Of a stretch of 64,000 nucleotides of DNA, positions 26,122 to 33,962 are shown piece after piece. Every line of letters starts with the position of its first letter. Positions within the stretch are counted from its first letter, which is position 1. The translations under genes were made by a program, and so were the position numbers. The stretch comes from UBA9659 sp965208605 (GTDB lineage: Bacteria > Pseudomonadota > Gammaproteobacteria > Pseudomonadales > Azotimanducaceae): positions 2,542,001-2,606,000 of the forward strand of contig OZ242345.1 of assembly GCA_965208605.1 (NCBI GenBank), read 5' to 3'. The notes below the pieces were generated by a model. That model ran no database searches, was not told where the DNA came from, and saw only the letters and a program-made list of their open reading frames with translations.

Positions 26122-27366
26122 ATGACATTCCGTAGCAACTTAAGAAGTGCCCTAAGAAGCAACTTAAGAAGTGACCCAAGAAGTGCCCTAAGATTATGCC
26201 AGTGCTGCATCGGTGTCGTCTTGCTATGTCTGGCTGAGGTTAGCCTGGCGGGGCAGCTGATCATCCCAGCGCCGCCCCAGTTATCGGCAACGGGCTACCT
26301 GCTGATGGATGCCAACACTGGTGTCTCCTTGGTGGAGTTCAATGCCGACCAGCGGTTGCCGCCCGCGAGTTTGACTAAAATCATGACGGTGTATGTTGCC
26401 GCCGCGGAATTGGCACACGGGAGCATTGCTCTGGATGATGAGGTGTCGGTCAGCATCAAGGCATGGCGGACGGGAGGTTCCAGAATGTTCATTAAGGAAG
26501 GCACCAGGGTCAGTCTTGAAGATATATTACATGGCATCATCATCCAGTCCGGGAACGATGCCAGCGTGGCGCTGGCGGAACACATCACCGGTAGCGAAGA
26601 CACTTTTGTAGAGCTGATGCAGCAATATGCGCAACAACTGGGTATGCAGGATACGCACTTCATCAATGCTACCGGCCTGCCCGATGACGAACACTACTCC
26701 ACCGCGCGGGACCTGGCAAAGCTGAGTATTGCTCAGATCAATAATTACCCTCAAATTTATAACATCTATGCTGATAAGCAGTTCACCTACAACAACATTA
26801 GACAACCCAACCGGAATCGATTGCTCTGGCGAGATCACACGGTGGATGGTATCAAGACCGGATATACGAGTGTTGCGGGCTATTGTCTGATCGCCTCAGC
26901 CAAGCGAGGCAAGATGCGGCTAGTGTCCGTGGTGATGGGGGCAGGCTCGGAGAAGACGCGCCTCGCCGAGACCCGGCAACTACTTAACTATGGCTTCCGA
27001 TATTTTGAAACGGTAACCCTGTACCCGGCACAGGAATCTCTGCAGGAGGCGAGGGTCTGGGGTGGGCAGGCGTCCTCAGTGCCACTGGGCTTGGAACATA
27101 GCCTGGTAGTCACCATTCCCAAGGGGTTAAGGGACAAGATGACTGTTGAGATCAGCCTTCAAGAGGAGCTTCACGCGCCTCTGGAAAAGGGCAGCACCCT
27201 GGGCAGTCTGGAGGTGATTTTCCCGGATGCTTATAGAGAGACTATGACTATGCCGATGCAGGCGTTGGAAGCGGTACCCGCAGCTAACTTCTTCTACCGT
27301 ATCCTGGATGCCATTAGTCTGTATTTCTTGAAGCTGACAGACGGGGATCCGCTGGCAGCGCCATGA
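26122..27366 (+). CDS. dacA: D-alanyl-D-alanine carboxypeptidase (PBP5/6 type)
   Basis: Removes the terminal D-Ala of peptidoglycan stem peptides. The 414-residue protein has the S11 triad Ser83-x-x-Lys86 (PASLTKIMT), Ser143-x-Asn145 (QSGNDAS) and Lys245-Thr-Gly (GIKTGYTS), then the C-terminal beta domain and a final amphipathic helix (AANFFYRILDAISLYFLKL) that holds PBP5 to the membrane. A good AAGGAGA precedes the ATG. The signal peptide n-region is unusual: it is lengthened by a 12-bp repeat (26134-26193, five units) encoding alternating RSNL/RSAL blocks. The stop overlaps the lipB start (ATGA), so ybeD, often found between them, is absent. Confidence 0.95.
   Translation: MTFRSNLRSALRSNLRSDPRSALRLCQCCIGVVLLCLAEVSLAGQLIIPAPPQLSATGYLLMDANTGVSLVEFNADQRLPPASLTKIMTVYVAAAELAHGSIALDDEVSVSIKAWRTGGSRMFIKEGTRVSLEDILHGIIIQSGNDASVALAEHITGSEDTFVELMQQYAQQLGMQDTHFINATGLPDDEHYSTARDLAKLSIAQINNYPQIYNIYADKQFTYNNIRQPNRNRLLWRDHTVDGIKTGYTSVAGYCLIASAKRGKMRLVSVVMGAGSEKTRLAETRQLLNYGFRYFETVTLYPAQESLQEARVWGGQASSVPLGLEHSLVVTIPKGLRDKMTVEISLQEELHAPLEKGSTLGSLEVIFPDAYRETMTMPMQALEAVPAANFFYRILDAISLYFLKLTDGDPLAAP
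26134..26193. repeat. 12-bp tandem repeat in dacA signal-peptide n-region
   Basis: Five 12-bp units alternating AGCAACTTAAGA and AGTGCCCTAAGA (one with a substitution). Confidence 0.92.
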
Positions 27367-27998
27367 TGAATGTCCCTCAGGCACTCTTGGTGAGGCAACT
27401 GGGCACCCAACCCTACCTCCCGGTCTGGGAGGCAATGAAAGCATTTGTGGCGCAAAGAAGCCCAGAATCTCAGGATGAAGCCTGGGTATTAGAGCATCCG
27501 GCACTATTCACCCAGGGGCAGGCGGGCAAGCCTGAACATCTGCTGGCACCCGGCAAGATCCCGGTCATTAAGACCGACCGAGGGGGACAGGTGACCTATC
27601 ATGGCCCGGGGCAACTCCTGGTCTATTTATTGTTGGATCTTCGGCGCATGCAGCTCAGTATCCGCGGGCTGGTGTCGGGCATAGAGAGAGCCGTCATCGC
27701 TTTGCTAGCGGATGAGGGTCTAGCTGCTACCGCTGAGGGGGCTGGTCCGGGGGTCTATGTGGCGGGTGCCAAGGTGGCTGCCTTGGGATTGCGCATACGC
27801 AGGGGGAGTAGTTACCACGGACTCAGTGTGAATGTGGATATGGACTTAGCGCCATTTGCCCGCATTAACCCCTGTGGTCATCCTGGCCTGAGGGTAACCG
27901 ACCTCAGGTCCTTGGGAGTGCAGACGCCTATGCTGCAGATTTCCCAACAGCTCAGTGCCCATCTGGCAGCGGAATTTGGTTATGCCGGGCTTTGCTGA
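27363..27998 (+). CDS. lipB: Octanoyl-[acyl-carrier-protein]:protein octanoyltransferase
   Basis: Transfers octanoate from ACP to lipoyl domains, the first step of lipoate assembly. The 211-residue protein has GGQVTYHGPGQLLVYLL, Lys137 (AGAKVAALGLR) and the acyl-thioester Cys171 (INPCGHPGLRVTDL), the Cys/Lys pair of the family. The ATG overlaps the dacA stop; the next ATG codon immediately after is an alternative. lipA follows after a 249-base repeat-filled gap. Confidence 0.95.
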   Translation: MMNVPQALLVRQLGTQPYLPVWEAMKAFVAQRSPESQDEAWVLEHPALFTQGQAGKPEHLLAPGKIPVIKTDRGGQVTYHGPGQLLVYLLLDLRRMQLSIRGLVSGIERAVIALLADEGLAATAEGAGPGVYVAGAKVAALGLRIRRGSSYHGLSVNVDMDLAPFARINPCGHPGLRVTDLRSLGVQTPMLQISQQLSAHLAAEFGYAGLC

Positions 27999-28001
27999 GC
28001 C

Positions 28002-28120
28002 GTCATTCTCGAGCTTGCTCGGGAATCCAGAGTGGCGACGTAAGCCGCCAGAAGGAGCGGGGACGCCGCGCCGTCATTCTCGAGCTTGCTCGGGAATCCA
28101 GAGGAACAAAGGCAACTATC
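28002..28120. repeat. Two dispersed repeat copies between lipB and lipA
   Basis: Two CGTCATTCTCGAGCTTGCTC copies (about 28003-28022 and 28072-28091), each followed by GGGAATCCAGAG; the second continues to GGAACAAAGGCAA. They are in direct orientation, about 70 bases apart, and separated by a CGGCTTACG-like fragment. Confidence 0.8.
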
Positions 28121-28167
28121 TTGGGCATTGACGCATGTGGCCGTCATTCCCGCCTTCGAACTTGTCA

Positions 28168-28219
28168 GTTAGTCAGTGATACTATTCAAGTTTGTCATCG
28201 AATCTGTGAACACAAATAA
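28168..28219 (-). repeat. Inverted repeat copy B (partner at 20353-20404)
   Basis: Reverse-complement partner of 20353-20404, lying just upstream of lipA. Shared blocks as described for copy A. Confidence 0.8.
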
Positions 28220-28247
28220 CTACGATAAATAACTACGACAAATAACT

Positions 28248-29201
28248 ATGACAAATAAGAATCGACTGGTGCCTGGGGAAAAGCTGCGCGGGGCGGATAA
28301 GCTGAGGCGCATCCCGATCAAGGTTGTCCCCACGACATCACCACAAAAGAAGCCGCCCTGGATACGGGTAAGAATTCCCGCTAATCCCAGGATAGACAAG
28401 ATCAAAGAAATTCTTCGGCGGCGGAAGCTCGCTTCTGTCTGTGAGGAAGCCAGTTGCCCCAACTTGCCAGAATGTTTTTCCCAGGGGACGGCAACCTTCA
28501 TGATTATGGGGGAGATCTGTACTCGACGTTGTCCCTTTTGTGATGTCGCCCATGGCAGCCCCAATCCGCTAGATAAAGAAGAGCCGCAACAGCTTGCCGA
28601 AGCCGTGGCGGAAATGGACCTGCAATATCTAGTGGTTACCTCGGTGGATCGCGATGATTTAAAAGACCGCGGCGCCGGGCATTTTTCCGAATGTGTCAAG
28701 GCGGTACGACAGCTTAATCCAGACACAAAAATTGAATTGCTGGTGCCTGATTTTCGGGGGCGGATGGAAGTTGCTATCACCAGACTCACCGACACCCCGC
28801 CAGATGTGTTTAATCACAATCTGGAGACGGTGCCCAGGCTCTATCGCCAAGTCCGACCTGGCGCAAGTTATAGCTGGTCCCTCAGCCTCTTGCAGGAATA
28901 CAAAAGGCGTAACCCCAGTGTGCCCACCAAGTCTGGGCTCATGTTGGGTCTCGGGGAAGAGATTGAAGAGGTGATTGCGGTGCTGGAAGACCTGCGACAA
29001 CATCAGGTGGACATGCTGACCCTGGGGCAGTATCTGCAACCCAGCCGAGAGCATCTAGCGGTAGTGCGCTTTGTGCACCCAGAGGAATTTGCCCAGCTAG
29101 GGGAAACTGCCAAGGCAATGGGCTTTCGTCAGGTTGCCAGTGGGCCTATGGTCAGATCCTCATATCACGCTGACCTCCAAGCCACTGGCGATTTTGTCTA
29201 A
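28248..29201 (+). CDS. lipA: Lipoyl synthase
   Basis: Radical SAM enzyme that inserts two sulfurs into the octanoyl chain. Both [4Fe-4S] sites are intact: auxiliary cluster Cys65, Cys70, Cys76 (CEEASCPNLPEC) and SAM cluster Cys91, Cys95, Cys98 (CTRRCPFC), with the C-terminal RSSYHAD serine ligand. 317 residues, normal. The ATG at 28248 lies inside a short tandem repeat (TAACTACGATAAA-like units, about 28215-28255) and has no evident ribosome-binding site; translation may rely on an A-rich leader. Confidence 0.95.
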   Translation: MTNKNRLVPGEKLRGADKLRRIPIKVVPTTSPQKKPPWIRVRIPANPRIDKIKEILRRRKLASVCEEASCPNLPECFSQGTATFMIMGEICTRRCPFCDVAHGSPNPLDKEEPQQLAEAVAEMDLQYLVVTSVDRDDLKDRGAGHFSECVKAVRQLNPDTKIELLVPDFRGRMEVAITRLTDTPPDVFNHNLETVPRLYRQVRPGASYSWSLSLLQEYKRRNPSVPTKSGLMLGLGEEIEEVIAVLEDLRQHQVDMLTLGQYLQPSREHLAVVRFVHPEEFAQLGETAKAMGFRQVASGPMVRSSYHADLQATGDFV

Positions 29202-29203
29202 GC

Positions 29204-29275
29204 GACCCCGTCATTCCCGAACCCGTCATTCTCGAGCTTGCTCGGGAATCCAGAGGAACAAAGGCAAGCACCTTG
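29204..29275. repeat. Dispersed repeat copy after lipA
   Basis: One complete unit: CGTCATTCTCGAGCTTGCTC (29224-29243) followed by GGGAATCCAGAGGAACAAAG and GCAAGCACCTTG. Confidence 0.85.
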
Positions 29276-29320
29276 TTATACTGGTAATGATGCGACCTGC
29301 TATTTGTGAAGGAATAACGC

Positions 29321-30112
29321 ATGCATTTAAGACAAAAACTTCTATTATTCCGGTTATTTTTGTCGCGGCTTGAGAGATTTTGGACAGTTCTGATCCAGAG
29401 TGCTTGGCTGTATGCTCTCCTGATAGTTACGGCTTACCTTCAGTTTATTCTTGATTACAGCATCAGGCTTTCAGGTCTACTTGAGTGGTTATCTTCTGTC
29501 ACCTGGCTATCTGCTGTCGTCAGTGCAGTGGGTGCCAGATTGCCGGGGTTTTTTGAATACTATTGGCTTGTAATCACACTTCTTGATGGGGCCGACTGGC
29601 TATCTATTTTCATACCCGCAATCATATTCCTCGGTGCTTTGGCCGTATATGTCGTATATACCGGAATAGAATATGCAGGAATGGAAGATGTGGATTATCA
29701 AAAACCAAGCCAACCTTTAAAGTTGCGCCGATTGGGCTTGCCAAAAAAAGCCAATTCGCTAAATATGTGGATTAGCGATACGCCTTACACAGCGTTATTC
29801 ATGCTCATCGTTATTTTATGGTCGGCCTTCTGCGGGTGGCTCTTCTGGCAATCTGGTCCTTCGGGTAAAAATATTTATATTGCCAGTACCGCCTTAGTTC
29901 TCTTGGGCTCGGTGTATGTATTCTGTGTGCTTGCCCAAGGCTATCGTGATTTTTTTAATAATAACGAATGGGCTCTTGAAACAGTGTCCAAACAGCATGC
30001 CCAAATATCGCCCCCGATTAGCATTTGGAAAATTCTAGTGATAACGACTATGGTGACAATGGGTATTGCGCTCGTCGTAGCTGCCTTCGTGGCTATTTAT
30101 ATGTATTGGTAA
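29321..30112 (+). CDS. Polytopic membrane protein of unknown function
   Basis: A 263-residue protein that I do not recognise. It begins with a basic amphipathic stretch (MHLRQKLLLFRLFLSRLERFW), then about six hydrophobic segments (roughly 25-45, 55-75, 85-120, 160-180, 190-205, 235-260) separated by short loops, one of them charged (EDVDYQKPSQPLKLRRLGL). TGAAGGA lies before the ATG, a good ribosome-binding site. The gene is visibly richer in A/T than its neighbours and lies in an island bounded by dispersed repeats, which suggests acquisition. A truncated second copy of its 5' end follows at 30145. Confidence 0.7.
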   Translation: MHLRQKLLLFRLFLSRLERFWTVLIQSAWLYALLIVTAYLQFILDYSIRLSGLLEWLSSVTWLSAVVSAVGARLPGFFEYYWLVITLLDGADWLSIFIPAIIFLGALAVYVVYTGIEYAGMEDVDYQKPSQPLKLRRLGLPKKANSLNMWISDTPYTALFMLIVILWSAFCGWLFWQSGPSGKNIYIASTALVLLGSVYVFCVLAQGYRDFFNNNEWALETVSKQHAQISPPISIWKILVITTMVTMGIALVVAAFVAIYMYW

Positions 30113-30144
30113 TGATGCGCTAAATAGTTGCGAGGGAATTATCC

Positions 30145-30351
30145 ATGTCTTTAAATCAAAAACTTCTTTTATTCTTGCCACGGGTTGACAGCTTTTGGGC
30201 AGACTTGGCTGGTAGCGCCACAGTGTTCATCATGGTGATATTTTCTGCTATCCATAGTCATGTCATCGATCCTGACGGCGCGTGGGGCGTCCCCGCGGCC
30301 GCTGGCGGCTTACGGCGTGGGAGCCGTGCACGTTCGCCGAGGTCGGAATGA
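30145..30351 (+). pseudogene. Truncated tandem copy of the preceding membrane-protein gene
   Basis: The N-terminus MSLNQKLLLFLPRVDSFWADL parallels MHLRQKLLLFRLFLSRLERFW of the upstream gene. The leaders also match: GGTAATGATGCG lies upstream of both, followed by a GAAGGAAT/GAGGGAAT ribosome-binding site. After about 40 residues the copy runs into a GGCGGCTTACGGCG dispersed-repeat fragment (about 30274-30345) and ends. I read it as a duplicated gene cut short by repeat insertion or deletion. Confidence 0.65.
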
Positions 30352-30369
30352 TACGGCACAATAATGATA

Positions 30370-30398
30370 TTGACGGGTTGTACCATTTTCGGTACATT
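30370..30398 (+). promoter_or_regulatory. Candidate promoter/operator of the toxin-antitoxin pair
   Basis: TTGACG (30370-30375) and TACATT (30393-30398) are 17 bases apart. A perfect inverted repeat TGTACC-6-GGTACA (30379-30396) fills the spacer, the arrangement expected of an operator for an autoregulating antitoxin such as the downstream HigA-like protein. Confidence 0.45.
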
Positions 30399-30403
30399 TA
30401 TAT

Positions 30404-30761
30404 ATGACACAGGGTAGCAGAAAGAAAGTACCAGCCGTCTTCTACCGGTCTGATAGTGGCAAATGAGCCAGTACGAGAGTGGTTATTGGGTCTATCCAAG
30501 GCTGACCGGAAAGCAATTGGCGCTGATATTCAAACAGTCGAATTTGGCTGGCCAGTTGGGATGCCCGTGTGCCGCCCTATGAAAGATGGCCTATATGAAG
30601 TTAGGACGAATCTTGATGATGGACGTATTACAAGGGTTCTGTTCTGTTTTCACGGAAACAAGATGGTGCTTTTGCATGGCATTATTAAGAAATCGCAGAA
30701 GACACCTAAGCCAGACCTGGATCTGACAAAGAAACGTAAAAGAGAGGTAGAACATGGCTAA
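30404..30761 (+). pseudogene. higB: HigB/Gp49-like toxin gene with an N-terminal frameshift
   Basis: The family start is encoded in two frames. From ATG 30404 the protein reads MTQGSRKKVPAVFYRSDSG and then hits TGA (30464-30466). The continuation NEPVREWLLGLSKADRKAIG..., through the conserved TVEFGWPVGMP and LLHGIIKKSQKTP, runs in another frame to 30761. Removing one A from the AAA at 30461-30463 would restore a single frame of about 119 codons. A GTG at 30456 could start the second frame and give a 101-residue protein lacking the first beta strand. The toxin would be an mRNA interferase of the RelE/HigB type. It overlaps higA by eight bases. Confidence 0.75.
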
Positions 30762-31041
30762 ACACAATCAATATATCGGTTCATCCCTTGATGACCTGCT
30801 TGAAGAAACCGGTGAATTAGCGGAAGTTAACGCCGTGGCAATCAAGCGGGTGATTGCATGGGAAATCACCCAGAAAATGGAAGTTGAGCATATCTCTAAA
30901 ACCAAAATGGCAGAACTTATGGATACCAGCCGTTCTGCCTTGGCTCGCCTGCTTGATCCTGCCAATACCTCTGTCACGCTGCACACACTTGATAATGCGG
31001 CTCGTGCTGTCGGTAAAACGCTGCGAATAGAGCTCACCTGA
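30754..31041 (+). CDS. higA: HigA-like antitoxin (XRE family)
   Basis: A 95-residue DNA-binding protein with a helix-turn-helix (HISKTKMAELMDTSRSALARLLDP) and the C-terminal SVTLHTLDNAARAVGKTLRIEL typical of antitoxins paired with Gp49-like toxins. It would neutralise the toxin and repress the operon, probably through the inverted repeat at 30379-30396. Intact although the toxin gene is frameshifted. Confidence 0.85.
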   Translation: MAKHNQYIGSSLDDLLEETGELAEVNAVAIKRVIAWEITQKMEVEHISKTKMAELMDTSRSALARLLDPANTSVTLHTLDNAARAVGKTLRIELT

Positions 31042-31059
31042 TGCCCCTTGACGGGGTTC

Positions 31060-31240
31060 GGCGGTCGGTGGGTTGTGCTTTTTCGTTAAAGGCGCCCCCC
31101 CTCCCGCCGTCATTCTCGAGCTTGTCCTCTTGCCGCAGGCGGAATCCAGTAAAAAAAGTATGTTTTCCAATTTACCCCGGTCCTCCAACCCGTCAGAGGA
31201 CAAGCCCGAGGGTGACGGGGGGCAGCGACAAGAATGACGG
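31060..31240. repeat. Dispersed repeat fragments after higA
   Basis: Contains TCGGTGGGTTGTGCTTTTTC (related to 40361-40375), a CGTCATTCTCGAGCTTG unit (31109-31125), and later GAGGACAAGCCCGAGGGTGA and CAAGAATGACGG fragments. It bounds the accessory island on the right. Confidence 0.6.
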
Positions 31241-31243
31241 CAA

Positions 31244-31984
31244 CTACCCGCAGACCGGGCAGTCGGGGTTTTTAGGCAGTTTTAGTTTGCGCCACAACAT
31301 ATATTTGGCATCAAAGGTCAGCAGGTATCCCACCAGCGACTCACCAATACCGAGCATCAATTTGAGCACTTCCAGTGCTTGCAGGCTCCCTATGATCCCG
31401 ACAACCGGTGCCGCTATGCCGGTGGTGGCACAGTCCAACTCGGTATCCGGTGCATCTTGATAGAGGCAGCGATAGCAGGGGGAGCTGGGCAACTGAGGGT
31501 CAATCACCAGGACCTGCCCCTCAAAGCGAATCGCCGCACCCGATACCAGTTGTGTGCCGCTACGCCAGCAGGCGGCATTGATGGCAAACCGCACCTCGAA
31601 ATTGTCCGTAGAATCCACCACTATATCCGCCGCCTCAACCTCTCGTTGCAGTTCGTCTGCTGTTAGCCTCGCGGCAATAGTGGTGACCTGAATATCGGGG
31701 TTGATTGCCAGAAGACTGTCCCGGGCCGAGGCTACCTTCTCGGCGCCTAGGTCTGCAGTGCCGTGGATGATCTGCCGTTGCAGGTTTGATAAATCAACCC
31801 TATCAAAATCAGCCAGAACCAAAGTACCCACACCGGCGGCGGCAAGATACATGGCGACCGGGCTACCCAGGCCGCCAAGCCCGATGATCAGTACCCTGGC
31901 GGCGAGCAACCGAACCTGCCCCGCTATATCAATCTCCGGGAGCATGATATGCCGGGCGTAACGTAGCAGTTGGGTATCGTCCAT
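31244..31984 (-). CDS. moeB: HesA/MoeB/ThiF family adenylyltransferase
   Basis: E1-like enzyme that adenylates the C-terminus of a ubiquitin-like sulfur carrier (MoaD or ThiS). 246 residues: Rossmann ATP site IIGLGGLGSPVAMYLAAAGVG, the DFDRVDLSNLQRQ adenylation loop, VDSTDNFEVR, and two zinc-binding CxxC pairs (CYRC and CPVCG). Position after hemA-prfA-prmC matches moeB of Pseudomonas, which favours the molybdopterin role, though family members can serve thiamine synthesis as well. It starts six bases after the prmC stop. Confidence 0.9.
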   Translation of the reverse strand: MDDTQLLRYARHIMLPEIDIAGQVRLLAARVLIIGLGGLGSPVAMYLAAAGVGTLVLADFDRVDLSNLQRQIIHGTADLGAEKVASARDSLLAINPDIQVTTIAARLTADELQREVEAADIVVDSTDNFEVRFAINAACWRSGTQLVSGAAIRFEGQVLVIDPQLPSSPCYRCLYQDAPDTELDCATTGIAAPVVGIIGSLQALEVLKLMLGIGESLVGYLLTFDAKYMLWRKLKLPKNPDCPVCG

Positions 31985-31990
31985 CGCGGT

Positions 31991-32857
31991 TTACTTCCTA
32001 GCCAGGACCGCCCGGTCCAGCTTGTGCAGATCGCGGAAGGTTTCTATCTCTGAGAAGCCCGCGGCTTGCAAGAGCTGAGAGACCGCTGCTTGCTGCTCCA
32101 TGGCATGTTCAATCAGCAGATGCCCGCCGGGTTTTAGACATGCAAAGCCCTGGACCACAATAGTACGAATAGCATCCAGCCCAGAAGTACCCGCCACCAG
32201 TGCCGTCTCGGGTTCAAAAGCCAGGCGCTTAAGGGTCTGAGTATCGTCGCTACGCACATAAGGCGGATTGCTGACGATGATGTCCAGAGACTCGGGCGCC
32301 AGGCTGGCACACCAGGAACTGGCAAGCCAGGCAATCGGGGCAGGTTTCTGGTCCTTGCCTGGCAGATGGCGCGGCGCATCTTGTCGCGAATTGTGTTGTG
32401 CGACCCGGAGGGCGGCCAGGCTCTTGTCGGTGCCGAATAGTTGCCAACGAGGCCTCTCGTCGGCAAGGCTGATGACGATGCCGCCAGCCCCAGTGCCTAG
32501 GTCTACCACCCTTTGTTGCGCATGCGAGAAGCGAGCAAGCAGGATCTCCAGCAGTAATTCCGTCTCCGGTCTCGGTATGAGGGTGGCCTCGGACACGGTG
32601 AAACTGCGCTTCCAAAAATCTTTTTTGCCAATAATCCCAGCAACCGATTCCCCGACCTGCCGCCGGCGGATGAGTTGCTTGAAAGCTACCTGCGCCTGGG
32701 GGGCAACTTGATGTTCGCCATGCGCAAGTAACCATTCGCGCCGCGTCTGCAGAAGATGCGCCAGCAATAGTTGACAGTCCAGTTGCGGTGTATCGGATAC
32801 AGGATCCAGAGTCCGGGCATGGCTTAACAGCTGGGTGACTGATGTTTGATTTTTCAT
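31991..32857 (-). CDS. prmC: Release factor glutamine methyltransferase
   Basis: Methylates the glutamine of the GGQ motif in RF1 and RF2. From the ATG at 32857 it has 288 residues: helical N-terminal domain, SAM-binding VVDLGTGAGGIVISLA and the substrate glutamine-binding NPPY (197-200). The frame is open 26 codons further upstream but overlaps prfA there; the chosen start leaves a 7-base gap after the prfA stop. Standard neighbour of prfA. Confidence 0.94.
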   Translation of the reverse strand: MKNQTSVTQLLSHARTLDPVSDTPQLDCQLLLAHLLQTRREWLLAHGEHQVAPQAQVAFKQLIRRRQVGESVAGIIGKKDFWKRSFTVSEATLIPRPETELLLEILLARFSHAQQRVVDLGTGAGGIVISLADERPRWQLFGTDKSLAALRVAQHNSRQDAPRHLPGKDQKPAPIAWLASSWCASLAPESLDIIVSNPPYVRSDDTQTLKRLAFEPETALVAGTSGLDAIRTIVVQGFACLKPGGHLLIEHAMEQQAAVSQLLQAAGFSEIETFRDLHKLDRAVLARK

Positions 32858-32864
32858 AAAAGCG

Positions 32865-33962
32865 TCATGTATCCATAGCGGTCTTATCAAGCGCGCGCAA
32901 GAGATCCGCCTGGTGTTCAGCAGCAAGTTGTTCAATTAAGGGGTCCAGGTCACCGCTCATGATTTGCGGCAACCGATGCAGGGTGAGATGAATGCGATGA
33001 TCGGTGACCCGGCCATCGGGGAAGTTATAAGTCCGAATCTTTTCAGACCGGTCGCCGCTACCGACCAGATGCCGGCGGGTTTCCGCTCGCTCCGCCTGTT
33101 GCGCCGCCTGGGACTGAGCCAGCAGTTTAGCGGCGAGCAGACTCATGGCCCGGGCGCGATTCTTGTGTTGAGAACGTTCGTCCTGACATTCCACCACCAG
33201 TCCCGTGGGCAGGTGAGTCAAGCGCACGGCGGAATCCGTCTTGTTGACATGCTGGCCGCCAGACCCGGAAGCGCGATAGGTGTCCACTCTCAGGTCGCTT
33301 TTTTCTATTGCTATGGCATCAACCGCAGCAATTTCCGGCAGTAGCACCACCGTACAGGCGGAGGTATGGATGCGCCCCTGGGATTCCGTCTGGGGCACCC
33401 GCTGGACCCTGTGGATGCCCGATTCAAACTTCATCTTCCCATAGACTTCCTTGCCTTTCAGGCGGGCGATGATTTCCTTAAAGCCACCTTGTTCCCCCGG
33501 GTGCTCAATGAGTATCTCCAGGGTCCACTTCTGGGTCTCGGCGTAGCGGCTGTACATTCGGAAGAGGTCGCCCGCAAAGATTGCGGCTTCATCGCCGCCA
33601 GTGCCGGCGCGCACTTCCAGGAAGGCATTGCCCCCGTCATGCGGGTCCTTGGGAACCAGCAGCTGGTGTAGCCGGTCGTTATGCGCTTGCCACGCCTGCT
33701 GGAGACTGGCGACTTCTGCTTCTGCCAGATCTCGAATTTCCGGGTCTCCGTCCTCTAGCAGGGGTTGCGCCTCCTCTAGGGTCTGGGCGCTTGCCTCAAG
33801 TTGGCGATAGCAGAGGACGATGGCTTCAAGCTCAGCATACTCTTTGGACAGGGCGCGGAAGCGTTCCTGGTCGGCAAGGATCTCAGCATCACCCAGCAGG
33901 GCACCGAGTTCTTCATAGCGTTCCAACAGCTGTTGCAGTTTTGTTTGTAATGACTTATTCAC
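32865..33962 (-). CDS. prfA: Peptide chain release factor 1
   Basis: Recognises UAA and UAG and triggers peptide release. 365 residues with the GGQ motif (235-237, ASGSGGQHVNKTDSAVRL) and the RF1 signature GSGDRSEKIRTYNFPDGRVTDHR. The codon-recognition tripeptide reads Pro190-Gln-Thr192 (RVPQTESQGRIHT) where E. coli has Pro-Ala-Thr; the outer two residues are kept. The start overlaps the hemA stop by eight bases, as is usual for this operon. Confidence 0.96.
   Translation of the reverse strand: MNKSLQTKLQQLLERYEELGALLGDAEILADQERFRALSKEYAELEAIVLCYRQLEASAQTLEEAQPLLEDGDPEIRDLAEAEVASLQQAWQAHNDRLHQLLVPKDPHDGGNAFLEVRAGTGGDEAAIFAGDLFRMYSRYAETQKWTLEILIEHPGEQGGFKEIIARLKGKEVYGKMKFESGIHRVQRVPQTESQGRIHTSACTVVLLPEIAAVDAIAIEKSDLRVDTYRASGSGGQHVNKTDSAVRLTHLPTGLVVECQDERSQHKNRARAMSLLAAKLLAQSQAAQQAERAETRRHLVGSGDRSEKIRTYNFPDGRVTDHRIHLTLHRLPQIMSGDLDPLIEQLAAEHQADLLRALDKTAMDT

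Noticed and set aside
33369..33395. Altered stop-codon specificity of RF1 from the Pro-Gln-Thr tripeptide
   Set aside because: The outer Pro and Thr that matter for recognition are kept and the middle position varies in the family, so no change is expected.
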